A model generated the notes under the pieces. The model did not search any database and was not told the DNA's origin. It saw only the letters and a program-made list of their open reading frames with translations. The position numbers and the translations under genes are program-made. From an uncultured Clostridia bacterium (GTDB lineage: Bacteria; Bacillota; Clostridia; Oscillospirales; Ruminococcaceae), in NCBI GenBank assembly GCA_947632025.1, contig CANRNN010000004.1:62001-126000 (forward strand): DNA of 64,000 bases, read 5' to 3'. The stretch's first letter is position 1, and each line of letters begins with the position of its first letter. Below, piece after piece: positions 41,101 to 50,518 of the stretch.

Positions 41101-41126
41101 AAACCGCCGACCGAAGCCGACGGTTT
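41101..41126 (-). terminator. Terminator at the end of the flagellar operon
   Basis: Stem AAACCG..CG / CG..CGGTTT with a GAAG-type loop; on the minus strand it is followed by TTTTTG. It ends the transcript of fliT and upstream genes. Confidence 0.75.
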
Positions 41127-41138
41127 CTTTTTTTGCCT

Positions 41139-41624
41139 TTACGAATTTTTATTCAGCGACTGACCTGTCGCCTTGCCGACGACCGCGCTGTTGTAGTAGC
41201 CGATCTTCTGCTTTGTCTGTTTCAGCTGCTCCAGCTCACGGCGGGAATCGACGTGTCTGTCTTTGAACTGCCCGGAAATCACCTTGTCTTTATCGACAAT
41301 GCGCTGCTTTGTGACGGAAATGTTGCGCTGAAGGAGCTGAAGCCTTCTATGCGCGTCATCAAGCGGAACATTCACATAGCTTCCGTTGATAAGCGCTTTC
41401 AGCAGAGCCGCTTCTTCGGGAGCTTCACAGCCTATTACGGAATCAAGGTCAGCTTTAAGCTCGTCAAGTGTCTTGATAAGCTCGTTCCTTGTGATAAGTC
41501 CCTGCTGGAGAACCTCCAACTCAGCGTTCACCATAGTGTCAGTCTGTTTTTCATATTCCTGAAGAGTGGTAAGGATCTGCCCCATAAGATCGTTTACCTT
41601 CTCACAACCAAAAAGCTCCGCCAT
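41139..41624 (-). CDS. FliT-like flagellar chaperone candidate
   Basis: A 161-residue, almost fully helical protein (heptad-rich segments EVLQQGLITRNELIKTLDEL and LEQLKQTKQKIGYYNSAVV). The position after fliD and fliS, and the size, suit a FliT/FlgN-type export chaperone for the filament cap. Sequence similarity alone is too weak to be sure. The C-terminal GYYNSAV motif resembles that of FlgN-like proteins. It is the last gene of the late flagellar operon. Confidence 0.6.
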   Translation of the reverse strand: MAELFGCEKVNDLMGQILTTLQEYEKQTDTMVNAELEVLQQGLITRNELIKTLDELKADLDSVIGCEAPEEAALLKALINGSYVNVPLDDAHRRLQLLQRNISVTKQRIVDKDKVISGQFKDRHVDSRRELEQLKQTKQKIGYYNSAVVGKATGQSLNKNS

Positions 41625-41679
41625 ATTCTCACCCCCGTAGGCAGTTTCAATATTACAGTGTATGTGTTACAGGACACTG

Positions 41680-42099
41680 TTAAAACAGTCCCTTTTTCTT
41701 GTTTGCTTTATCCTGAGCCTCGATCTCTTCCTTAGTCATCTGGCTTATTTGTGTGAAAGCGTCGCGAAGCTCTCCGAACATCGGAATTATCTTCTTTATC
41801 TCGGTGCAGTCCTTGCTGACGTTTGCCTTGACTATTTCCTTATAGAAAAATATGTAGAGGCTTTCAAGATTCTGAGATATGGGGACTGACATATCCAACG
41901 CCTCGCGGAGAGCGTCTATACAGTCCTCCGCCTTAATAAATGCCGCGTTGGATTTTGCGTAATCCTTCTGCTCAACATGGTTGATACCGATAGCCAGCTG
42001 GCGCTCGATCTCACTGTAGAGCTTTATGACGACCTCAACGGGTGTCATTGTTTCCACAGATTGTTTTTTATACTGAGAGTAAGGATTTGTCATAAACAT
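41680..42099 (-). CDS. fliS: Flagellin export chaperone FliS
   Basis: Binds flagellin in the cytosol and delivers it to the export gate. The 139-residue helical protein has the FliS start NPYSQYKKQSVETMTPVEVV, LYSEIERQLAIGINH near residue 28 and a helix near LREALDMSVPISQNLESLYIF. Two ATGs six bases apart (42099 and 42093) are possible; AAGAGGG lies 4-10 bases upstream and does not clearly decide. The flagellin gene itself is not in the window. Confidence 0.92.
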   Translation of the reverse strand: MFMTNPYSQYKKQSVETMTPVEVVIKLYSEIERQLAIGINHVEQKDYAKSNAAFIKAEDCIDALREALDMSVPISQNLESLYIFFYKEIVKANVSKDCTEIKKIIPMFGELRDAFTQISQMTKEEIEAQDKANKKKGLF

Positions 42100-42117
42100 C
42101 GATCCCTCTTCTTTAGA

Positions 42118-44529
42118 TTACTGTGTCGTTCCATAGCTGCCGAGGTAGCTTGCCATATAGCTGGACTGGCTGTTGAACTCACTCATCATCTTCTCAAGAT
42201 TCGTGAACACCTTCCACCAATACTCTTCCTTCTGGTCGTAGCGATCCTGAAGCTGATTTATGCGCTTATTGATCTGCTCCATCTGACGGTAGATCTCGTT
42301 ATCCTTCGCGGAAGTCTGACCTTCGATACCCGCCTTGCGCACAAGAGAACCTTTAACCGTACCGGTCGTTCTTACAGCGTCGTCAATGACCTTATTGAAC
42401 TGTGCCATAACGCCGTCTGTATCGGTAAAGAGCTTTGCGATAGCGTCGGGATTCTCCTCAAACGCTGCATTGAGAGCGTCCTCGTCTATTTCAAGCTTGC
42501 CGTGAGCGTCCTCGCTGTACTTTTTGGTAGTGATACCCATATTGTACAGTCCGAACTTTGACCCGTCGTCAAGAGTAACGGCATTGTAAAGCACACTTCT
42601 CAGCTTCGACATAATGCCCGAAACCGTGGAGTCGTTGTAGATAACGCCCTTCTTGGCAGCGGTTTCCCACTTCTCGATCTCCTTTTCGTCCATATCTTCC
42701 TTGTCGGTATCGGAAAGGGGTTCGTAAAGATTGTTCTTGGAGTCGCGTGCGGGAGCTGTTCCGATATGACCGTAAACGTCGTCAATAAGCTGATTGTAGT
42801 CGTTTACGAAGTCCTTTATTACCTGCTTAACATCGTCGTAATCCTTTGTAACTCCGATATTAAATTCGGTATCCAGCTCTGCGTCCTCGAAATTGATGGT
42901 TGCTCCGTCAATTTCATAGGAGTTTGAATTATGTACTATTTCAACTCCGTCAAGCTCAATAACAGCGTTATGACCATCTGTATATGCTCCGTCGACCAGA
43001 CCGAGTGCCTGAGTAAGCTCGTTGTCCTCAATGTCGATCTTGCCTGCCGAGCCCATATCGTTTGCCGTGATCGTGAAGGTGTTCTCAAGCTTTGAGTATG
43101 CCATTGTAACGCCTGCACCGCTGTTGTTTACTGCCTTGACGAGATCCTCCATCGTAGAATCCGCGTTAACGGAAATTGTTTTTCCGTTAATGGTGAACGA
43201 CATAGTGTCGCCCTCGTTTTCGGGAACGACGCCCATTTCTCTGAGAGTTGTACCGCTCTCAAATTTGTTGGAAACATAAGACTTCTGAAGTCCCAAAGTA
43301 CCGCCCGAAGTAGCTGTCGCAGTAAATTCCTTGAGATAGCCGTTCGAGCCTTTTGCGGTCATATATCCGCTGTCGTTTATACTGAACGTAATGTCCTCGA
43401 AAGCTTCATTAAGAGCGTTTGTAATTGCCGCCGCGTTCTTGTCCTTAGCTGCCTGAGTGGAGGTGTATGTGAAAGAATCAAGATCTTCCTGCGAAACAGA
43501 TACATCAAGTCCGTAATAGTACTGTTTCTGATAAGCCTTTTTCTTAAGCTCGTTGTACTCGGCAAGAATAGCGTCGTTGCCCGCCTCGTTGCGGCTGTCG
43601 AAATAGGTGGAGGAAACGCCGTTGAAATCAACATTCTTGGTAACTCCGTCAACGGTAACAGCAATCGAGTTTTTGCCTGTAACCGCCGCCTGTGCCGCAA
43701 TTGCCACCTGTGCGGAAGCCTTTGCCAGACCGAAGTTTCCTTCTTGTTCGGAGATGGTAACATTTGTGTTGCCGCCTACATCGAATCTGACCTTGCCGTT
43801 TTCATCGACCTTAGCTTGCAGGAAATACTCGTTTCCGTCGGCGTCAACCGCTCCGCTTACCGCGCCGTCTTTAGTGTTCTTGCCGGTAAAACCGAACTCG
43901 TCGGCGAACTTTTCGTTCATCTTCTTGACTACTTGCTCATTGAAAGCGCCCTGATCAATAGTGCCATCCGCATTCTGGGCAATATCAATGTCGAAATCTA
44001 TTGTTCTGGAAACATCTCCGACTTTTACGTTAAGCGAAAACTTATAGTTTCTGGAAACATCTCCCGTTTCCTCATCTGTGACAGTTTCATAGCTTGACGC
44101 ATTTGCCGCCTTGTCGAGATCCAGCGCGAAAGACGCGGGAGCGATAGACTTGCCCGCCAGCTTCGCCGCCGAAGCGGTCTGTTTTACTGTGATAGAATGA
44201 TTTGACTCAACCGACTGGGAATTTGTAGTTACCGTAATTCCCGAAACCTTATCCGCGCCGCCCTTGGAAGTAATAGACGTCTTGAACTTCGCGAAAGTAG
44301 ACGGGCTCAGGAGATAGCTATCCCTCTTGAGAATGTCGAAATACTTATTCTTAAATGCAGTAAGTTTGGAGGTAACATCACGGTATGCCTCCTGCTTCCA
44401 CTGAAGCTTTGTAAGCTTTTTAGTCTGGTTATCAATTTTGGTCTGATAAGCGGACATCATCTGCTGGATCATTGCCTCGCTGTCATAACCCGAATTTATA
44501 CCTGCCAGACGCATTAAATCACTGCTCAT
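42118..44529 (-). CDS. fliD: Filament cap protein FliD, enlarged
   Basis: Caps the flagellar filament and folds flagellin at the tip. The 803-residue protein is far longer than the usual 450-600. N-terminal FliD region (1-130) and C-terminal coiled-coil domain (about 590-803, GVMAQFNKVIDDAV and QMEQINKRINQLQDRYDQKE) are normal. The middle holds two inserted modules with the pattern strand, VKVGDVSRTIDFD (near 165) or VTVDGVTKNVDFN (near 285), and then an AFNE helix region. The same pattern recurs in FlgL. Two FliD_2-like repeats near 430-560 contain SFTINGKTISVN. Confidence 0.92.
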   Translation of the reverse strand: MSSDLMRLAGINSGYDSEAMIQQMMSAYQTKIDNQTKKLTKLQWKQEAYRDVTSKLTAFKNKYFDILKRDSYLLSPSTFAKFKTSITSKGGADKVSGITVTTNSQSVESNHSITVKQTASAAKLAGKSIAPASFALDLDKAANASSYETVTDEETGDVSRNYKFSLNVKVGDVSRTIDFDIDIAQNADGTIDQGAFNEQVVKKMNEKFADEFGFTGKNTKDGAVSGAVDADGNEYFLQAKVDENGKVRFDVGGNTNVTISEQEGNFGLAKASAQVAIAAQAAVTGKNSIAVTVDGVTKNVDFNGVSSTYFDSRNEAGNDAILAEYNELKKKAYQKQYYYGLDVSVSQEDLDSFTYTSTQAAKDKNAAAITNALNEAFEDITFSINDSGYMTAKGSNGYLKEFTATATSGGTLGLQKSYVSNKFESGTTLREMGVVPENEGDTMSFTINGKTISVNADSTMEDLVKAVNNSGAGVTMAYSKLENTFTITANDMGSAGKIDIEDNELTQALGLVDGAYTDGHNAVIELDGVEIVHNSNSYEIDGATINFEDAELDTEFNIGVTKDYDDVKQVIKDFVNDYNQLIDDVYGHIGTAPARDSKNNLYEPLSDTDKEDMDEKEIEKWETAAKKGVIYNDSTVSGIMSKLRSVLYNAVTLDDGSKFGLYNMGITTKKYSEDAHGKLEIDEDALNAAFEENPDAIAKLFTDTDGVMAQFNKVIDDAVRTTGTVKGSLVRKAGIEGQTSAKDNEIYRQMEQINKRINQLQDRYDQKEEYWWKVFTNLEKMMSEFNSQSSYMASYLGSYGTTQ

Positions 44530-44587
44530 AACAAAATCTCCTCCTGTTTGTTATTCTGTTATAATAAAAATCATTTGCCGTTGGTTT

Positions 44588-44824
44588 TTAGCTGTCTTTC
44601 TGTCCCTTATGGGAATCAAGCAGCTGTTTAATTGCCGTATCGGACGCATTCGCGGACTGCTCGTTGGTCTGCCTTAGCGTCTTTATTTCCGTTCGGACGA
44701 TCTTAACGTCTTTTGGAGCGTTTATTCCGATCTTGACCTTATCCTTGGTGATCTCAAGTACGGTAACTTCTATGTTGTCGGCAATCGTTATGCTTTCATC
44801 GGGCTTTCGCGTTACCACCAACAT
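44588..44824 (-). CDS. csrA: Carbon storage regulator CsrA
   Basis: A 78-residue RNA-binding translational repressor that targets GGA motifs, classically the flagellin mRNA in Firmicutes. It begins MLVVTRKPDESITIADNIEV, and GINAPKDVKIVRTEI carries the RNA-contact region. The C-terminal tail is longer than the E. coli form, as in other Firmicutes. It lies 3 bases downstream of fliW, its antagonist. Confidence 0.96.
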   Translation of the reverse strand: MLVVTRKPDESITIADNIEVTVLEITKDKVKIGINAPKDVKIVRTEIKTLRQTNEQSANASDTAIKQLLDSHKGQKDS

Positions 44825-44827
44825 AAA

Positions 44828-45265
44828 TTAAGCCTCCTTGCTCTCGTCAAAATAAACGGGATACTTAAAATCGTAGTCATCAAGAACGATCTGTGCGCCG
44901 ATTTTATCTTTTGTGTTGATAACCAGCGGGCAGCGAAGATTTATTGTGGTTTTTTTGTAATCCTCCGGAACTATCGCCACCGTAAGGCATCTATAGGGAG
45001 TGTTTTCGTCGATTTTGAGAAGCTCCTGCTCCTCGTCGGTTATCTCAAAGCGATAATCCGAATATATCTGCATAGGGTCGTAAACCACAAAGCAGGGCGA
45101 CACTCCGTCCACCGACTGCAGCCACATCGGAAAAGTATCATCTCCCAACGGGCTTATCAGCGTATAGCGTTTTGTATCCTCAAATCCGAGAATACCGTTT
45201 GGAATGTCGATTATGGTGCTTTCGTCGATCTCAAGCTCGCCAAAATCTCTGGTTGCTATCTTCAT
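44828..45265 (-). CDS. fliW: Flagellar assembly factor FliW
   Basis: Binds flagellin and, when free, sequesters CsrA, so linking flagellin secretion to its translation. The 145-residue protein has ESTIIDIPNGILGFEDTKRYTLI near the N-terminus, FPMWLQSVDG near 48 and a conserved NLRCPLVINTK strand near 110. The adjacency fliW-csrA is the usual arrangement in Firmicutes. It overlaps neither neighbour but is spaced by only 3 and 6 bases. Confidence 0.95.
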   Translation of the reverse strand: MKIATRDFGELEIDESTIIDIPNGILGFEDTKRYTLISPLGDDTFPMWLQSVDGVSPCFVVYDPMQIYSDYRFEITDEEQELLKIDENTPYRCLTVAIVPEDYKKTTINLRCPLVINTKDKIGAQIVLDDYDFKYPVYFDESKEA

Positions 45266-45271
45266 ATTTTA

Positions 45272-45904
45272 TCATCCCTTAATATCAAATGGTGACGGTT
45301 CGTAATTCGGGTTTGCGCTCGGCGGAACGTAGATGGGGTCGCCAAGATACTCTATTTCCACTCTCGGTCTGTCGCGGACGATAAGCTCCACGCTTCCGGG
45401 AATGAACTCCATCGGCAGCTGCGAATGCAGATCCCAGTCGAAATCCTGTGTACCCATCTGGTACTCGATATTGAGTTTTCCCGCGTCGAACGTAATATCC
45501 GCTCCCTCTTTCGGGAGAAACTCCATTATCGTTTCAACTGTAGCGCCCGCTCTTGCGTTATTTATAGCGATCTCGGAGGGCGACATACCCCGTGCGAGCA
45601 TATTCCCCTCACTTGCCACCTTTGCCGTACCCTGAAACGCTATCGAGAATCCCTCCTGTGCTTTCTGCTTAAGGATATCTCCGTCGGTCATATGACCGGG
45701 ACCGAGACTTCTTCTTGCCTGATATGTGTCGATATTAAGCTTCAAAGGCTCGGCTTCCATAACATAACCGCCGTTTCTGGTGGTGATATTCACCTTCGGC
45801 TGCCTGTCCTCTTCGGTAGGCTCGAACTTCGCGTTTGTGATCTTGATCTCGATCTGTATCGGGATCGTCGTGATTTGAAGAAGGTTCGGAATCATTTCAA
45901 ACAC
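45272..45904 (-). CDS. DUF6470-family flagellar operon protein
   Basis: A 210-residue protein found between flgL and fliW in many Firmicutes flagellar loci (the YviE position). It begins MFEMIPNLLQITTIPIQIEI, and has QARRSLGPGHMTDGD near residue 67, a central helix with ARGMSPSEIAINNARAG, and a beta-rich C-terminal part. No enzymatic motif is seen. The position between junction protein and FliW suggests a flagellar role, but none is established. Confidence 0.75.
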   Translation of the reverse strand: MFEMIPNLLQITTIPIQIEIKITNAKFEPTEEDRQPKVNITTRNGGYVMEAEPLKLNIDTYQARRSLGPGHMTDGDILKQKAQEGFSIAFQGTAKVASEGNMLARGMSPSEIAINNARAGATVETIMEFLPKEGADITFDAGKLNIEYQMGTQDFDWDLHSQLPMEFIPGSVELIVRDRPRVEIEYLGDPIYVPPSANPNYEPSPFDIKG

Positions 45905-45954
45905 CCCTTTTCAAGTTATAAAATATAATTACATCATGTAATTATTTTTGGGTC

Positions 45955-48120
45955 TTACTTCATATAGTTGAATATGCTGTTCGGAACGACTTGGCTTGAC
46001 ATCTGAAGCTGTGCGTTGTAAAGCGCTTCAAGCTGTTTCCAGAGGGTTATTGCCTCTTCCTGATCAATGAATTCAAGATCGTTCTGGCGTTCCGAAAGAT
46101 TTTCCTGACGAGTTGTTATTCTCGAAAGGTTGAAGTCTATAAACTCCTCGTTGCAGCCGAGGTCGGCGATTTCAACAAGCAGATTTTCATTTGCGGAAAC
46201 TATTCTGTCTATACAGCCGTTCGCGTATTCGATATCGCCGTTTTCGAGGGCTCTCGCCGCGTCGAGCGTAAGCTGAATGTAATTGTTTGAGTACACCGCT
46301 TCTCTCTTTACTATAGCGTTTGAACCGTCCGCTGCTTCGGAGCGGTTATTTGATACGGAAAGCGACTTGCCGTCAGCAACTGTAAGACTTCCATCATCGC
46401 CCATCGTGACTCCCGCTCCTTTGAGCGCATCTTGCAAAGCTTGTTTCGCGTCTACACCCTCCGGAATAGTCACGTCAACGTTCTTAACATCATTTCCGAC
46501 TACAACTTTCAGCGAGTAGGATTTTCCGGCTTCAAGGCTGTCCGTATCAATGGAATATTCCGTATACGTTCCTACTGCCGCAGCGTTTGTATCGGAGGTG
46601 ATCGTTGCATTAGCGCCATTAACGGAAATAGTGCCGTTGTCGTTTACAGTTGCAGTAACATTAGCATCTTTAAGAGCTTCTTCGAGAGCAGTCTTTGCGT
46701 CCTGCCCGTCCTTAACACTGACCTTAACTTCTGTGCCATTTACCTTGAATGAATATTCCTCGCCCTCTTTAAGAGTCTTCAGGTTCACCTTATCGGAAGT
46801 TTTCGCATTCACGGTGAGAAGATCGTTTGTGTTTTCGGTTTTCTCATCTTCTGCGGCTTTTGCCGTAAGCTTTACGCTCGCGCCCTCGCTGGTTACTATT
46901 CCCTTTGTGGGGTCGTCTGCGGAAACATTTACCTTGCCCTCTCCGAATGCCGCGTCAAGCGCCGCTTGGAAATTCTTTACCGTAACATCCTCACGATAAA
47001 TAGGGTTTTCGGTATCCGCGAGGTTGTCGGTTCCCGCCTCGAATTCAATTGTCTTTGTAACGTTGCCCACGGTAACGTCCACGGTATATTTTCCGCCCTC
47101 TTCAAGAGCCGAAAGGTTAAGACGGTATTTGTCGGTATATCCCGAATCGTTATCTATAACAAGCTTGTCGGCTCTGGGATTTTTGGTGGTATTGTTCATC
47201 ATGCTGACTATACCGCCCTCTACCGCCTTGCCGTCCTTATCTCTAAGGGAAACAACGCCCTGCGCATCCATCTGCGGATAATTCTTTCCGCTGCGGATCT
47301 CTTTCTTGTACGCTTTTTTAAGCTCGTCGTTGATAGCGTTCACGTTGTCACTGAAAGAGCCTTGCCCCGTAAACTCTATTGTTTTCTTTACTCCGTCCGC
47401 ATAGATATCGAAGCAATACTTTCTTCCGGGCTTGACAGACGAAAGGTCAATATCCGCAACTCCGTACTCTGCGCCGCAGCCCGAAACCTTTGCTCCGTTG
47501 AACGACGTTCTAAGCACCGAAGCGGAATCCACTTCGTGAGTTTTCTGATCAACGCACATTCCTATTCCGATATCTATATAAACGTCGTCGGAATACGGGA
47601 ATCCGTTGTAGTCGTTCATAGCGTTTACAGGAACTCCGTGATAAAGCACCGCCGCGGGTCTTCCGTCGGAACCGTTAAGGATAGAGAACGGCAAAGCCTC
47701 GTTTCCCTCTCCTCCGAAGATCGAGCGTCCCGCGCTGTCGGTATTGAATATTGCGCAAAGCTCCTGTGCGCTTGTCATAAGCTGCTGCGCATATATCTTA
47801 TAATCCTGCGTGTCCTTTGAGGTATTGCAGGCGGCGATTATAGTTTCACGTATCTGCGCCATTTTCTCGGAAACCTGCAAAAGCGACGTTTCAGCCTCGG
47901 TATAGAATTTGTTAGCTACTTTCAGGTTCTCGGTGTGCTGGTCGTTGTAGTACATCGACTTTCTTACGTTAAGAGCCTTTGCAGCCGAAAGCGGAGCCTC
48001 GTGCGCTCTGTTGAAATTTCTCGTGGAAGCTATCTTGCGCTCCAGCTCGTTTTTGGAGGAAGATATCCTGTTAAGGTCGCGGTTATATCCTCTTAATAAT
48101 GTAGGGTTTGTAATTCTCAT
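45955..48120 (-). CDS. flgL: Hook-filament junction protein FlgL, enlarged by repeats
   Basis: Connects hook and filament. Residues 1-150 and about 640-721 form the flagellin-like coiled ends (MRITNPTLLRGYNRDLNRIS; NLSERQNDLEFIDQEEAI). The usual length is near 300, whereas this protein has 721. About 400 extra residues (220-620) consist of four related modules of 75-100 residues, each starting LxxLxxGxxY and VxVGxVxKTIEF-like, for example LSALEEGGKYTVDVTVGNVT and TDSLEAGKSYSLKVVVGNDV. They are probably surface-exposed at the junction. The same module type occurs in FliD. Confidence 0.92.
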   Translation of the reverse strand: MRITNPTLLRGYNRDLNRISSSKNELERKIASTRNFNRAHEAPLSAAKALNVRKSMYYNDQHTENLKVANKFYTEAETSLLQVSEKMAQIRETIIAACNTSKDTQDYKIYAQQLMTSAQELCAIFNTDSAGRSIFGGEGNEALPFSILNGSDGRPAAVLYHGVPVNAMNDYNGFPYSDDVYIDIGIGMCVDQKTHEVDSASVLRTSFNGAKVSGCGAEYGVADIDLSSVKPGRKYCFDIYADGVKKTIEFTGQGSFSDNVNAINDELKKAYKKEIRSGKNYPQMDAQGVVSLRDKDGKAVEGGIVSMMNNTTKNPRADKLVIDNDSGYTDKYRLNLSALEEGGKYTVDVTVGNVTKTIEFEAGTDNLADTENPIYREDVTVKNFQAALDAAFGEGKVNVSADDPTKGIVTSEGASVKLTAKAAEDEKTENTNDLLTVNAKTSDKVNLKTLKEGEEYSFKVNGTEVKVSVKDGQDAKTALEEALKDANVTATVNDNGTISVNGANATITSDTNAAAVGTYTEYSIDTDSLEAGKSYSLKVVVGNDVKNVDVTIPEGVDAKQALQDALKGAGVTMGDDGSLTVADGKSLSVSNNRSEAADGSNAIVKREAVYSNNYIQLTLDAARALENGDIEYANGCIDRIVSANENLLVEIADLGCNEEFIDFNLSRITTRQENLSERQNDLEFIDQEEAITLWKQLEALYNAQLQMSSQVVPNSIFNYMK

Positions 48121-48135
48121 TGTGTTTCCCTCCTA

Positions 48136-49689
48136 TTACAGTCCGACTCTGCCTGTGCCGTTGATAAGTTTGTCAAGCAGATCGTCAAGTGTCGTAATCA
48201 TTCTCGAAGAAGCGTTATACCACTTCTGGTAGGTCATCATATTGATGCCCTCCTCGTCGAGCTGCACTGCAGAAACATCGTCCCTCGCGTCGAGAAGTCC
48301 GTTTACTGTGACCTGCGCCGACTCATTTCGGCTGTCCTCGTAATCTATCGTCTGACCGAGGCGGTTGGAGATAAACGAAATATATTCGTAAATGCTCCCC
48401 TCGAAATCGTGGCAGTTTCCGAACTTGATGCTCGGATTATCGAACTGTGAAATAAGGTACAAAACATTGGAATTCTGGAGGTTTACCTCGCCGGTGTTCT
48501 CGTCGATCTGTTCGTCCCAGCCGTAATAGTACAGACCCGTCATATCGTCCTCCATACGGACCTGACCTATCATTGTCGGGTCTTTTACCCACGAATCCGC
48601 CACGCGTATATTTTCCGCCGTGATGACCGCTCCGTCAATACTCGGTGCGAACATCATACGGCTCTCGTCGATATCGCCGTAATTCGCTTTGTTAAAGGTG
48701 TTCGCGATTGTTCTCGCGAACTCGTCGACAGCCGTCTGGAAATAGCGTATCCCGTAAGCCCCGTTCTGGTGTCCGGTCGCGTAAACTCCGTTTCCGTTTA
48801 TCATATCGTAGTAGCTTTTGAGAATACCCGACTCGACGTTATAGGTTTCTCCGCTCTCGAAGAACATTATCGCCTCGCCGTAGTTTTCGTAATCCTCCAT
48901 AAGGATACGGTTCGTTTTCATTTCAAGACCGTCGACTATCGTAACTCCGCCCATTTTTACGGTATACGCGCCGTTAAGCTCGCGGTGGACGTCTATATTT
49001 CCGTAGGTAGCAAGCTCGTCGATATAGAGGTTCATCTCATCGAGAAGCTCGTTGGGATCGTACTCGTCGGGATAGTGGAATTTTTCCTTGACTATCTTGT
49101 CGTTAAGCACGTTCATCTGCTCGGTAAGCTCGTTTATGTAGCTTAATGTGTCCTCAAGCTCTCCGACGTAGGTCGTTTCGACTTCCTTAAGGCGCAGGCT
49201 GTAATCGTTCAGCAATCTGCACAGGCTCGTTGCGGTGTTCACGCAGATAGTCGCGACATCGGCGCTGTCGGGTCTTTCGCCCGAATAATCCTGAAGCGCG
49301 TTAAAAAACTTCTGCGTAAACGCCTGAAGTCCGTCGCTCAACTCGAAATTATCCAGAACGTCCTCGACCTCCGAGAGTATATTCACGGTCTTTGAGGTTT
49401 CCGCCTCGATCGCCACATTTTCACGGTAGCGCTTGTCTATGTAAATATCCCGTATCTGCGAAACGCCGTATGCCGAAACGCCCTGTCCCGCCATAGCCAG
49501 CTTGCTTGATTTTGAATTCCAGCGCAGATCTCTGTTTGTCGAAAGCGCAGCCGCGTACATATCCACTCTCTGTCTTGTGTAGCCGGGCGTGTGGACGTTT
49601 GACAGATTGTTTCCTACTATGTCGATATTTTTCTGCGAAAGCATAAGCGTGCGCTTCTGGGTTTCAAATCCTAAAAATGTCGGACGCAT
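48136..49689 (-). CDS. flgK: Hook-associated protein FlgK
   Basis: First hook-filament junction protein. The 517-residue protein starts MRPTFLGFETQKRTLMLSQK and contains NNLSNVHTPGYTRQRVDM near residue 32, the signature of rod/hook family N-termini. The C-terminal coiled region TYQKWYNASSRMITTLDDLL ends the protein as usual. It is preceded by flgN, its chaperone, by 9 bases and followed by flgL. Confidence 0.95.
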   Translation of the reverse strand: MRPTFLGFETQKRTLMLSQKNIDIVGNNLSNVHTPGYTRQRVDMYAAALSTNRDLRWNSKSSKLAMAGQGVSAYGVSQIRDIYIDKRYRENVAIEAETSKTVNILSEVEDVLDNFELSDGLQAFTQKFFNALQDYSGERPDSADVATICVNTATSLCRLLNDYSLRLKEVETTYVGELEDTLSYINELTEQMNVLNDKIVKEKFHYPDEYDPNELLDEMNLYIDELATYGNIDVHRELNGAYTVKMGGVTIVDGLEMKTNRILMEDYENYGEAIMFFESGETYNVESGILKSYYDMINGNGVYATGHQNGAYGIRYFQTAVDEFARTIANTFNKANYGDIDESRMMFAPSIDGAVITAENIRVADSWVKDPTMIGQVRMEDDMTGLYYYGWDEQIDENTGEVNLQNSNVLYLISQFDNPSIKFGNCHDFEGSIYEYISFISNRLGQTIDYEDSRNESAQVTVNGLLDARDDVSAVQLDEEGINMMTYQKWYNASSRMITTLDDLLDKLINGTGRVGL

Positions 49690-49698
49690 TTTTTCCTC

Positions 49699-50181
49699 CT
49701 AAATATGCTTGAAGGTCTGCGCGGCGCTTTGCCCGCCTGCCACCTTTGAAGCGTTCTTGTCGTATGTTTCGGGCTTTTCGAGAATGCCCGCCCGTGTTAC
49801 GAATTCTTTCTGATTGTCGAGCTTGCGTTTTACCACCTCGGCGGTTTCCTTGTTAAGCTCGGTTATCTTGCCTACCGTTTCCGAAAGCTGCTCGCTCAAC
49901 AGCCTTATCTTCGGTCGGTACTCCTCCGGAGCGTCCTCGGCAAGCTCTGACAGCTTCTTGTCCTCTATTGCCAGACCCTTGAACAGCGCCAGTCTTTTCT
50001 CCTCCAGCGAACGGCTTTTCATAACGAACGCCTGTTCTTCGCTCAGAGAATCGGTAAGCCAGTCGAGATCGTCCGCCAGTATCCTTGCCTGTTTCTTCAT
50101 AAGGAAAACCGCAAGCTCCCTATAAAAATCCACGTCGATCTCCAGACATCTGACCACCGCTTTGGCAGTTCTCTCGTCCAT
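49699..50181 (-). CDS. flgN: FlgN-family export chaperone
   Basis: A 160-residue helical protein predicted to hold FlgK and FlgL before export. Helices VDFYRELAVFLMKKQARIL and DDLDWLTDSLSEEQAF are followed by a C-terminal tail with YDKNASKVAGGQ, like FlgN of Bacillus. The ribosome site GTGAGGT is close to the ATG. It lies between flgM and flgK, the usual order. Confidence 0.85.
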   Translation of the reverse strand: MDERTAKAVVRCLEIDVDFYRELAVFLMKKQARILADDLDWLTDSLSEEQAFVMKSRSLEEKRLALFKGLAIEDKKLSELAEDAPEEYRPKIRLLSEQLSETVGKITELNKETAEVVKRKLDNQKEFVTRAGILEKPETYDKNASKVAGGQSAAQTFKHI

Positions 50182-50185
50182 GACC

Positions 50186-50452
50186 TCACCCCATAAATAT
50201 AAGCGCGGCTATCTCGTCGGCGGGTATATCCTGCGCGGCGGTGTTCATTGCCTCCCGCAGCTCCTGCACAGTCGCGTCGGCGCTTGCCTCCTGTACTATC
50301 TGCGCTTTAGCAGCCGCGAGCGCCGTTTCAAATCCAAACTCAACTCTGTCTGTGTTGTTTTTAGCGGAAACAGCGGCACTCGTGCTTTTGGGAGCGACCG
50401 TTTTCTGTGTTTTGTAGGTTGAAATTATTCTCCCCAGACCTTTTATCTCCAT
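50186..50452 (-). CDS. flgM: Anti-sigma-D factor FlgM
   Basis: Holds the flagellar sigma factor (SigD/FliA) inactive until the hook is complete and FlgM is exported. The 88-residue protein has an unstructured N-terminus with IISTYKTQK, then NNTDRVEFGFETALAAAKAQI, matching the TDRVEIS motif of Firmicutes FlgM, and a C-terminal helix pair (VQELREAMNTA, IPADEIAALIFMG). GGAGG lies 9 bases upstream of ATG. It is the first gene of the operon, under a sigma-D-type promoter. Confidence 0.88.
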   Translation of the reverse strand: MEIKGLGRIISTYKTQKTVAPKSTSAAVSAKNNTDRVEFGFETALAAAKAQIVQEASADATVQELREAMNTAAQDIPADEIAALIFMG

Positions 50453-50518
50453 AGTGCCAGCCTCCTTTTACGATTTTGGGAATAATGAATCATAGGCACA
50501 ATTTATCCCTTACTAATT

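Noticed and set aside
44530-44587. Separate sigma-D promoter for fliD
   Set aside because: A TAAA string is present but the sequence 15 bases on does not resemble GCCGATAT.
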